A stretch of 48,325 nt of DNA from Puniceicoccales bacterium (GTDB lineage Bacteria > Verrucomicrobiota > Verrucomicrobiia > Opitutales > JAIRLM01), in contig JAIRXK010000009.1 of NCBI GenBank assembly GCA_031268315.1, positions 1-48,325 on the forward strand, given 5' to 3'. Of the stretch, positions 9,776 to 17,595 are shown piece after piece. A program made the translations under genes and the position numbers. Each line of letters begins with the position of its first letter. Position 1 is the stretch's first letter. The notes under the pieces were generated by a model, which was given only the letters and a program-made list of their open reading frames with translations, was not told the origin of the DNA and made no database searches.

Positions 9776-9802
9776 TAGCGCCGCCGCTTCGCGGCGGCGC
9801 TA
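9776..9802. terminator. Second very stable hairpin, possible bidirectional terminator
   Basis: A perfect 12-bp inverted repeat, TAGCGCCGCCGC, with loop TTC and its complement follows four bases after the T run of the first hairpin. It lacks its own T tract on the plus strand. It is much more GC-rich than its surroundings and may back up the terminator or protect the 3' end. Confidence 0.6.
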
Positions 9803-10150
9803 ACTAATTCCGGTTATATTGTATTAAAATCCGGTCACATTTTTTAAAAGCAGCATTTTACGTTGAGTTAATTTTTTAATTTAATTCCAATTGAACTTAT
9901 TTTTTTCGAAAATGGCATTTTATATGGAATTAATTTTCCAATTTTGCCCCGCAATGATTTTTGCGGCCCGGAAAAATTTTTCGCCAAAAACTTTTCGAAA
10001 GGTTTGCGATTCGCGCAAATTTTGGTTGTACCCCACTTATCTGCGACTACTCACGCGTACATTTTCACACATTTGGGGTTTTTTACAAGAAAAAAACAAA
10101 TAAAAGCTAAAAAACTTGCATGGCAGGTTCCGCTCCTTTAGCACAGCCCC
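9803..10150. other. AT-rich leader before lpxC-fabZ
   Basis: No gene is seen. The stretch is very AT-rich, with repeated TTAATTT/AATTCCAATT strings, and ends in a run containing AAAAAGCTAAA-like sequence that resembles the bases before 290. It presumably holds the lpxC-fabZ promoter, but I could not fix -35 and -10 boxes with confidence. Confidence 0.4.
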
Positions 10151-11476
10151 ATGAAGCAGCGAGGAATCTTGCGGGAAGGAGTGATTTGCGGGAAATCTCT
10201 CCACACGGGAAAAAATGTGACGCTCTGCCTTAAACCCCTGCCACCGTGCAGTGGAATTATTTTTCGGCGGACTGATTTGGCAAATTGCCCGGAGTTGCGG
10301 CCGGACATCGAAACCGTCGGAGATCTCGTTCGATGCACCACCATTGTCCGCGACGACATTGAAATTCACACGGTGGAGCATCTCCTGGGTGCCATCAACG
10401 GCTTGGGCATTGACAATATTCTAATTGAAATCGACGGCGACGAGCCCCCCATTTTGGATGGATCGGCAAAGTGCTTTACCAACCTGCTGAGGGAGGCTCA
10501 GATCGTTGAGTACGAAGATGACCGTGAGTGCTTTGCCCTTGAGCATCCCGTCTGCATCAGCGAGGGGAATCGTTCCATCATCGCAATTCCCTACGATGGG
10601 CTAAAAATCACCTGCACGTCCACCGACGACCATGGCATTCATACCCAGCACCTTGCCATTGATATCAGCGAGAAAAATTTTTCCGACGAAATTGCGTCGG
10701 CACGGACATTTGCCCTCTACGAGGACGTTGAGCCGCTTTTGCGCATGGGAAAAATTCAGGGTGGAAGCTTAGATTCCGCCATCATTTTAAAGGGAAATCA
10801 AATTATTGCCAAGGAGCCGCTGCGCTTCCGGGACGAGATGGTCCGCCATAAAATTTTGGACATTCTAGGCGACATCACATTGCTGGGAAAGCCCCTCAAC
10901 GCCCACATCATTGCCGTGCGTCCTGGCCATGCACTCAATGCAAAGCTCACGCGGGAGCTTCGGAAGCAGATGCACTTTGCGAAAATGAGCCAAATAAAAC
11001 GGGAGCCCTGCGCCATGGTAAGCGGACAGGATTCGGGACTGGACATTCGCCACATTATCAAACTCATTCCGCACCGATATCCATTTTTGCTCATCGATCG
11101 CATCTTAAAAATCAATGAAAATGAGCTCATTGCCCTGAAAAATGTGACCATCAATGAGCCCCATTTCCAGGGGCATTTTCCCGAGCATCCTGTCATGCCG
11201 GGAGTTTTGCAAATTGAGGCCATGGCGCAGGCCGCCGGAATTCTCATGCTCCATCGGGCGAACCTTGCCGGAAAACTTGCCTACTTCATGAGTTGCGACC
11301 GCGTTAAATTTCGCCGCATCGTCGAACCTGGCGATCAGCTGCAGATCGAGATTAAGCTATTGAAACATCGCGGAAAGAAAATTGGAATCGCCGAGGGCAT
11401 TTGCCGCGTTGGCAAAAATATTGCATCGACGGCCGAACTCATGTTCACCATTGCCGATGACCATGGCGAGGAATAG
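10151..11476 (+). CDS. lpxC/fabZ: Bifunctional UDP-3-O-acyl-GlcNAc deacetylase / 3-hydroxyacyl-ACP dehydratase
   Basis: 441 residues, two enzymes fused. Residues 1 to about 285 are LpxC, which removes the acetyl group in the first committed step of lipid A synthesis. The zinc site is intact: H77 in HTVEHLL, H233 and D237 in HKILDILGD, and the catalytic H260 in GHALN. Residues about 297-441 are FabZ, the dehydratase of fatty-acid elongation, with HRYPFLLIDR, catalytic H342 in GHFPEHPVMPG and E356 in LQIEAMAQ. Both halves look complete, so the protein should be active in both reactions, which compete for the same 3-hydroxyacyl-ACP pool. Such fusions are known from Bacteroidota and, to my knowledge, parts of the PVC group; Chlamydia has the two genes side by side. 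The gene ends 76 bases before the convergent end of the repeat-protein array. Confidence 0.96.
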   Translation: MKQRGILREGVICGKSLHTGKNVTLCLKPLPPCSGIIFRRTDLANCPELRPDIETVGDLVRCTTIVRDDIEIHTVEHLLGAINGLGIDNILIEIDGDEPPILDGSAKCFTNLLREAQIVEYEDDRECFALEHPVCISEGNRSIIAIPYDGLKITCTSTDDHGIHTQHLAIDISEKNFSDEIASARTFALYEDVEPLLRMGKIQGGSLDSAIILKGNQIIAKEPLRFRDEMVRHKILDILGDITLLGKPLNAHIIAVRPGHALNAKLTRELRKQMHFAKMSQIKREPCAMVSGQDSGLDIRHIIKLIPHRYPFLLIDRILKINENELIALKNVTINEPHFQGHFPEHPVMPGVLQIEAMAQAAGILMLHRANLAGKLAYFMSCDRVKFRRIVEPGDQLQIEIKLLKHRGKKIGIAEGICRVGKNIASTAELMFTIADDHGEE

Positions 11477-11552
11477 CACCCATCACTCACTGTCCGTTTT
11501 GTTCCACGTAAGTTTGTAAAAACGGGGAGTGCCTTGCGCATTTTGCAAATGG

Positions 11553-12248
11553 TCAAATTCCCATATTTTTATCGCACTCTTGGGAGCATTTCGATATGCA
11601 TTGTGCCAGTTGGGCCAATTCAGAACTTTGTTTAATTGCCTCTTTTACCATAGATAGCATATTTTTATTATTAAAAATGTTTATTGCTGTTTTTAGAGGT
11701 AATAATTTGAAAATTTCTTTCATTTTATCGGACAACTCCTCCTTTTGAATCCACATGCACGATATGGCAATTGATGCATAGAGTGCATCAGTATTTTCTA
11801 GAAAGTATATTATTATCTTTGCATCCATTTTACTATGGAATAGGCGCCCCACGTATCCGGGGTTAATTTCTTTCAAAATATTTAATATGCATATTTCCCC
11901 TTTGAAATCCCAAGTTAAATGCAAAACATCTATTATGGAATCTATGGATGCTTCATTCCCCCAAATGCCATCAGTTAAAGCCAGAGCTGCTATTTCCCAT
12001 TGTTTTGGTTTCGCACAATGCTGGTACAGTCTCGCTACAATCATTGCCAGGCGAGGAATCATTGTTTGCTGCTTTAAAGCGATCAAAGTAAAATACATAT
12101 CAATATCGTCATGGAACGGAAAAATAGCATTTACATATTCTGTATCAATGGTCTGACGCTCTGATGGATCGCGTGGCTCTACGTTTATTGACGCAGGTTG
12201 ATCTTTTTTTTCATCATGTGGTTTTTTAGAAATTGGTCTTGTTGACAT
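11553..12248 (-). CDS. Short, divergent array protein (last in transcription order)
   Basis: 231 residues from the ATG at 12248, which has GGGAG upstream and a promoter (12274-12302); the longer frame to 12302 would start inside that promoter. Residues 1-45 are polar and disordered-looking (PISKKPHDEKKDQP). The rest is helical, with weak versions of the array repeat (LKEINPGYVGRLFHSKMDAK; LLPLKTAINIFNNKNML). It is less than half the length of the other members and lacks their N-terminal motifs. It may be a truncated founder or a partner protein. The assignment to the family rests on repeat rhythm and position only. Confidence 0.72.
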   Translation of the reverse strand: MSTRPISKKPHDEKKDQPASINVEPRDPSERQTIDTEYVNAIFPFHDDIDMYFTLIALKQQTMIPRLAMIVARLYQHCAKPKQWEIAALALTDGIWGNEASIDSIIDVLHLTWDFKGEICILNILKEINPGYVGRLFHSKMDAKIIIYFLENTDALYASIAISCMWIQKEELSDKMKEIFKLLPLKTAINIFNNKNMLSMVKEAIKQSSELAQLAQCISKCSQECDKNMGI

Positions 12249-12273
12249 GGAAATTTCTCCCGGTTGCACTCCG

Positions 12274-12302
12274 CGCCTAGGAAAAGTTTTTGCCGCTGTC
12301 AA
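12274..12302 (-). promoter_or_regulatory. Promoter of the 231-residue array gene
   Basis: Read on the minus strand: TTGACA, 17-bp spacer, TAGGCG. The spacer ends in the C-T-T-T-T-C-C typical of the array promoters. Confidence 0.55.
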
Positions 12303-12369
12303 CAGCTAAAAATGCATTTTGTGAAAAATTTGTGAAATTTACGACGGGGAAACATTTATTCCCGCATTT

Positions 12370-14856
12370 TCATATTTTCAGCGAACTCAATGCCAGGCAA
12401 ACTGCTTCTGCTAATTCAAATTCTGCGTTGGGAGGAGTTTCGGCGTCCTCTGAATTCCTACTCGCTTCCCGTAGAATTTCTGCAAATGCTACTTTGCTAG
12501 GGCGAGGTGCATCGGATTCCAGGATGCGGACTATGAAATCTGGACCCATTTTTATTAAAATTTTTGACACATTTCTTATTCCGCCCGATGATCTGATTAC
12601 CTCTAAAATTTCCAAACTACGAGTAAATGGCAAGATGCTGAGAATTACTGTCAAGATCAATCCTTTTTCTAAATCGCAAATTTTGCAAAAAATGACCGCT
12701 GCGAGTTGATTATCCATCATTGTGAAAATCCACACTATTTCCTTATGCGAAAGTTGAAGTGCAATCACTTTCATGACATTCACTATTTCTTTCCCATTGG
12801 CATCAAAATCCGCCATTGCGGATAAGACGCCGGGCATGGCGCTCGAGGGGATTTGCAGTAAAACTCTCTCTAAAATCTTGGAGTTCATTTCAAATTGTGC
12901 CGTTTGATCATCTATCCTGCATAGGACCTTTGCGGCAACGTCCGAATTCAGATATGAAAAAATTTTTCCTGCAACGCCGTTCTCCGCTAGCCAATCCATT
13001 GCTGCGAAAATTTTTACCACCTTATCTGCTGGGTGAGCGGCCAATGCATTCAAAAAGCCCGCTGCGTTCCGCTGGTCCTCTCCTAGAAGCAATTGCTCGA
13101 AGTAAAATGCTGCATGGTGCGGATCCATTGGTCCCAAAAATCTTAGCGAAATTTTGATGTCCAGCGTCAGTAGGATTGTAAACATTAATTTGAAGGCAGA
13201 TGGGGATACGTATTTAATGATGATCACCGCCCTAGCGAAATGTTCAGTAAAGTATTTTTGTGAAAAAAGCTCCACTGCGATGAAGCAATTTTTATCCACT
13301 AGGGCATTGATAATTTTTGCCAATTCCACTGGGCCCCAATCAAGCATATTCAGTAAAATTTTTCCGGCGAGTTGTTGCTTATTTCCATTGTGTAGTTGGC
13401 ACAGAACCATCGTTATTTTTTGAGAATTTGCCATGGAAAAAATGTACTTTATGAATTCATCACTCATTGACTCTAAAATTCGCGCTAATTTTTTCAGGTC
13501 TATATTTGCCATTTCGAAAATGGCGTTGATTAGAAATTTTCGATCAATGAATCCGTCTTCCGAAAGAATGTGCAAAACAATTCCAATGGGCACTGTGTTT
13601 TTTGAGAAGACTATTGCTGCAGCGTTATAATTTTTCGGATCATTCCGCACTATCGTTGAAATTTGTACGCGCGTGGTCTCAATTAGGCCTATGTCGGGAA
13701 AAAGAAATAGATAAGGCGGGTTGTCGCCTGAGGGCGACGCAGTGGGCATTTCCAATGCAGGCACCACCGATTCGCCCTGCAAATGAGGTGACTTGAAAGC
13801 TTTCAGAAGTATTTGAATATCCGCTACGTATTTTCCCAAAAAAGGTTCGCCGAGGATTTCCTGGCATCGGCCCTGATCCATTTGCGCTAGAAAATTTGCC
13901 ACACGCATAGTTGACTCCGGACACATATGCGCCAGGAGTAAAGCGGCAGCGTTAATGGACACTTTGGCTAAAAGTATTTCTCCGGAGTTAGGGCTAATTT
14001 GCCGCATGAGCATTTTCTTGCCATGGGGGGATATTTGCAACATAAGCGATTCCACATATGTCGATCCATTCAGAGATATCACCGTCAGTAGAATTTCCTC
14101 AAATGCACTGGTGTCACTTATCAAAAATTCAAATATGTTCCTTGCTTTTCTAAAATTCTCGGAAGTTGATGTCAGTATTTTCGATAAAATCTCCCCTGCC
14201 GTTTTCGCACTTCTGGCATTGCACAGCCATAGGAAAACTTTTGTCCCAAATAGAGAATTTGCATCTAATAAAATTTCTGTGATGGATTGGATATCCATAT
14301 CCTGGAAGAATTTTTCCACGCTTTTGAATTGCATAATTTCAAAGACTTCTGCCGTAATAGCGTGGGGAAGCACTGCAAAAATCCTTTTCCCCGATTCAAA
14401 ATCCACCTCTTCTAGCGTTTCAGCCGCCCCCATTGCGTCATCGGAGAGACACATTTTTTCCACGATTTTGGCCGTAGTTCGAATTGCTTCATCCGATTGT
14501 GGATCGGATAGATTTTCTAAAATTTGCGCCCGTCCGCTTTCGTGCGCCAATAAATTGACCGGTTTCAACTTTGATGATATTACTTCCAAAGGTGGTGCTT
14601 CGATATGCGGAATTTCCAAAGATGCTATCTCAGTATGCGGAATTTCTGGGGAATTGAGTGATTGCTCCGATAGTACCTCCATGTCGAAAGCAAATCTTTC
14701 AAAATTTGACAATTCGAAGGGTGCATATTCCTCAAATTCGGTACCCAGTACACTGGGCATTTCCTCCTGCGAAGTGCGATCGGATTGGCCATCGCTTTTC
14801 TCATTTTGCGATGGAGCAATGGTGCAGTAATTTGTGGTAAATTCTCCATTGGACAT
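12370..14856 (-). CDS. Two-domain helical-repeat array protein
   Basis: 828 residues; the start has a GGGGGA ribosome site 9 bases upstream. It begins 19 bases after the stop of the next gene (14876-17368) and has no promoter of its own, so these two form an operon. Residues 1-100 are polar, with a local repeat of the type EIPHxE. Two helical-repeat blocks follow, about 110-370 and 410-800, divided by a Pro/Ser linker. The first block ends in EILGEPFLGKYVADIQ, matching EILSKPPLEKCAADIQ in the neighbouring gene. Repeats read like AAVIFCKICDLEKG and AAGFLNALAAHPADKVVKIF. Together with its operon partner it forms a distinct subfamily without WGMPCQ modules. No enzyme or membrane motif is seen; a scaffold or binding role is inferred. 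Confidence 0.85.
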   Translation of the reverse strand: MSNGEFTTNYCTIAPSQNEKSDGQSDRTSQEEMPSVLGTEFEEYAPFELSNFERFAFDMEVLSEQSLNSPEIPHTEIASLEIPHIEAPPLEVISSKLKPVNLLAHESGRAQILENLSDPQSDEAIRTTAKIVEKMCLSDDAMGAAETLEEVDFESGKRIFAVLPHAITAEVFEIMQFKSVEKFFQDMDIQSITEILLDANSLFGTKVFLWLCNARSAKTAGEILSKILTSTSENFRKARNIFEFLISDTSAFEEILLTVISLNGSTYVESLMLQISPHGKKMLMRQISPNSGEILLAKVSINAAALLLAHMCPESTMRVANFLAQMDQGRCQEILGEPFLGKYVADIQILLKAFKSPHLQGESVVPALEMPTASPSGDNPPYLFLFPDIGLIETTRVQISTIVRNDPKNYNAAAIVFSKNTVPIGIVLHILSEDGFIDRKFLINAIFEMANIDLKKLARILESMSDEFIKYIFSMANSQKITMVLCQLHNGNKQQLAGKILLNMLDWGPVELAKIINALVDKNCFIAVELFSQKYFTEHFARAVIIIKYVSPSAFKLMFTILLTLDIKISLRFLGPMDPHHAAFYFEQLLLGEDQRNAAGFLNALAAHPADKVVKIFAAMDWLAENGVAGKIFSYLNSDVAAKVLCRIDDQTAQFEMNSKILERVLLQIPSSAMPGVLSAMADFDANGKEIVNVMKVIALQLSHKEIVWIFTMMDNQLAAVIFCKICDLEKGLILTVILSILPFTRSLEILEVIRSSGGIRNVSKILIKMGPDFIVRILESDAPRPSKVAFAEILREASRNSEDAETPPNAEFELAEAVCLALSSLKI

Positions 14857-14875
14857 AGTAATTTTCCCCCATCAA

Positions 14876-17368
14876 CTAGCGTTTTTTTCGTATTAGCAGC
14901 GTTACCAATTCGGGCTTCTCGATGGCAAGTTTTTTTCTCCATTCGGGTATTGCCGCTAGAAAGTCTGTAGATATTTCTTTACTATAGTTTGTCTTACAGA
15001 ATTTAATGATATCGATAATGAATTTTGAATCCATTGCCGCGGAGATTTTTTCCGTTATTGCGCATTTTTTCTGTAGAAACAGCTTTCGAAAAACGGCTAT
15101 TGTAATTTCAAAAGCAGCGGCTTTCAAAATTTTTGCCACGCATTTCTCTCCACCTAAAGACACCATCGTTTCTAAAATTTTCAAATTAAATTCTATGCAC
15201 ATTATCTTAAAAATTTCCATTGCGATCAATTGTTTTTCGAAAGTGCACATCCAGCAAAAAATTAATGCCACAGATTCGCAATTCATTGTTCTTATAAGCC
15301 ATGCGATCCTAATGTTTGACGATCGAAGCATGATTATTTCCATAATTTCCGCTACTTTTCTGTGCTCATTATTTTCTATGCTGGAAGGAAAAGTGACCAG
15401 TGTGAGCAAAATATTGGCCATGACATTTAACGGAATTCTCATTAGGATATCGATAAAAGTTTCAGACTGTACTATGGGTGAAGGCATTTGGTCGACGATC
15501 TGGCTCAGGATCGATGCGGCCGTAATCAACTGCATATTTGAAAAAATTTTCACTGCACTTTGATTTACATCCTTCCAATTCATTGCCAAGAAAATTTTTA
15601 CTACCACATCCAGATGACCTTGGGCCATTGCTCCCAGAGTGTTTGCTGCGTTTTTTTGCTCCGGCCCAAAACATAGTTGCTCAAAGAGAAGTGCAACACG
15701 ATACGGCTCTATCGCCACTAAAAAATTTATTGAAGTTTGAAAGTTCAGAGTCAATAGAATTGGCAGGATTAATTTGGAGACATCGAAGGACACATGTTTA
15801 AAGATTTCCACTGCCTTATCGGGGTACGCTGTAAAGCATTTTTGCGAAAAAAGATTCACTATGACTGACAGATTTGCTTTCACTAAGGCATTGATAATTT
15901 TTGCCAAATCTTCCGAGCTTTGATCGAGCATTTCTTCTAAAAATTGACAGGCAAGCTGCTTGTTTTTTCCCAGGTACACTTGCCTCAGGATTATCACTAT
16001 TTCCTCAGAATTTGCCATGGCGAGAATCTGCTTTCTTAACTCTACGCCCATCGCAATCAGAATTAATGCCAATCGCTCCGCCGATATACGTGTAATTGAG
16101 TGGAGGATGTTGGTTCGCATTTGCGGGTCAAAGTCTCTATTTTGTTCAAAAAAAATCACAACCGCTCCGATTGATACTTTTTCATCGAGCAAAATGTTTG
16201 TCACATCGGGGGTATTGGGTGGATCGCTCTGCGTGGCCGCAATTTGATTGCGCGTTTTTCTGGGCGCCGGAGGTGTTGCAGTGCTTCGCGATATTTTTTC
16301 GGCATTAATCTTTGCCATCGATTGCTCCTGCGAAATTTTAGCATTTATGGCGCTTTGGATGTCCGCTGCACATTTTTCCAAAGGCGGTTTGCTGAGAATT
16401 TCTTGTAGCCTAAGTGGTTCCATTGGCTGCAGGAGAGTTGCTATGCGCTCCAGCAATTTCAACGTGTATGATGATGGCCATGCCAGAAATGATGCGGTGA
16501 TGCTGGGGCTCATTTCCCCTAAAAGCCTTCTGCCGATTGACACATCGATTTTCTGCAGTAATGGCTTTTTGTCGTAGAATGCCAGTTGCGATAGAATTTC
16601 TTCTACTTTGCTCTGCTCCTTTAGCTCCAACATTTCCTGCAAAATTTGTCCCATCGCACCGATGCCGATGCCGTTTTCAAACACTGCTAAATGCGAAAAG
16701 ATACCCATTGCTTTTCTTGGATTTTTTTCATTAATTGAATACAGCATGTCCAATAGAATTTTTGTCGCCACCTTCACATTATTGGTCGCGCACATCCACA
16801 TGAAAATTCTTGCTCCAAATGTCCAATCTGTCTGCAGCAAAATTTGCGCAATGGTTGGGGGTTCCATTTTTTCAAAAAATTTTTCTGCACTTTCTAAGTG
16901 CATATTTCCGAGAATTTTTATACTAGTTTCATAGTCCACCATTGCGAGAATTTCATTTCCCAATTTGAAATCAATTGTTTCAATGATTGTTGCCGCTTCC
17001 CTATACCCATCTAAAAAACATATATCCTCAAAAATTTGAGTCACATTGGCAAATATATTTTTCGACGATTCTTGATCTTCGGATGTCATCTTTTCCAATA
17101 ATTCAAAAATTGCATTTTGTTTCTTTTGAATTATCAATTGATTGAGTGAATAGATCAACTTCGGTGAAAATTCATCGGATGATAGTTCGCTGCCCGGTAG
17201 CGATTTGGGCTCTGGGGGTGGCCCGCCTTCATAGAAAAGCGAGTGACATTTTTGTCGATTTTTCCCCAAAAAAATGATGTGTGTTGGAGATGATGTTTTT
17301 GCTGGCGAATTCGACCTTTGGGTGGGGGCAGGTGGATTATTTTTCTGACCATTTAGTAATTTAAACAT
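14876..17368 (-). CDS. Two-domain helical-repeat array protein, operon partner
   Basis: 830 residues from ATG 17368, which has GGAGG 8 bases upstream; the frame is open 13 codons further, but those overlap the promoter. Residues 1-70 are Pro/Ser/Asn-rich. Helical repeats fill about 70-350 and 395-825, with a basic Pro/Thr linker (APRKTRNQ) between them. It shares long stretches with the 828-residue protein, for example both have ELAKIINALV or DLAKIINALV followed by LFSQK. The end is basic (LLIRKKR). The layout suggests an old fusion of two solenoid units, each of which occurs alone in genes at the other end of the array. Confidence 0.86.
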   Translation of the reverse strand: MFKLLNGQKNNPPAPTQRSNSPAKTSSPTHIIFLGKNRQKCHSLFYEGGPPPEPKSLPGSELSSDEFSPKLIYSLNQLIIQKKQNAIFELLEKMTSEDQESSKNIFANVTQIFEDICFLDGYREAATIIETIDFKLGNEILAMVDYETSIKILGNMHLESAEKFFEKMEPPTIAQILLQTDWTFGARIFMWMCATNNVKVATKILLDMLYSINEKNPRKAMGIFSHLAVFENGIGIGAMGQILQEMLELKEQSKVEEILSQLAFYDKKPLLQKIDVSIGRRLLGEMSPSITASFLAWPSSYTLKLLERIATLLQPMEPLRLQEILSKPPLEKCAADIQSAINAKISQEQSMAKINAEKISRSTATPPAPRKTRNQIAATQSDPPNTPDVTNILLDEKVSIGAVVIFFEQNRDFDPQMRTNILHSITRISAERLALILIAMGVELRKQILAMANSEEIVIILRQVYLGKNKQLACQFLEEMLDQSSEDLAKIINALVKANLSVIVNLFSQKCFTAYPDKAVEIFKHVSFDVSKLILPILLTLNFQTSINFLVAIEPYRVALLFEQLCFGPEQKNAANTLGAMAQGHLDVVVKIFLAMNWKDVNQSAVKIFSNMQLITAASILSQIVDQMPSPIVQSETFIDILMRIPLNVMANILLTLVTFPSSIENNEHRKVAEIMEIIMLRSSNIRIAWLIRTMNCESVALIFCWMCTFEKQLIAMEIFKIMCIEFNLKILETMVSLGGEKCVAKILKAAAFEITIAVFRKLFLQKKCAITEKISAAMDSKFIIDIIKFCKTNYSKEISTDFLAAIPEWRKKLAIEKPELVTLLIRKKR

Positions 17369-17395
17369 GGCTATTTCCTCCAGATTATGGGTCGC

Positions 17396-17423
17396 GACAT
17401 AGGGCAAATTTTCAAATTGTCAA
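17396..17423 (-). promoter_or_regulatory. Array promoter for the 830/828-residue operon
   Basis: Minus strand: TTGACA, 16-bp spacer ATTTGAAAATTTGCCC, TATGTC. Confidence 0.72.
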
Positions 17424-17439
17424 CCCCTAAATGAGCCAA

Positions 17440-17592
17440 TCTGAAAAATCACACAAATTTTTGCTATTTCGGAGCCGCGGCCGTGCCGATGAATGGAAAT
17501 TTTTTTGGCATTCTATTTTATCACGGATGAGTCCTTGGTTGGGAATCGGGAGATGCTATTTCGAAATTCCATCCATTTTTTTCAGAATCCAA
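17440..17592 (-). pseudogene. Relic of the 3' end of a 515-residue-type array gene
   Basis: This gap matches the last codons and stop region of the intact gene at 38380-39927. Both hold ATTTCGGAGCCGCGG, then CGATGAATG, and further on an A/T block related to the codons for LNFEKMDAIL. Small insertions break the frame. The same relic is found at 34290-34447. It marks a recombination that pasted a new gene in front of an old 3' end. Confidence 0.6.
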
Positions 17593-17595
17593 TGT

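Noticed and set aside
13955..14830. A 291-codon plus-strand frame inside the array
   Set aside because: It is antisense to the intact 828-residue gene, has no ribosome site and no recognisable protein features; similar shadows occur opposite every array gene.
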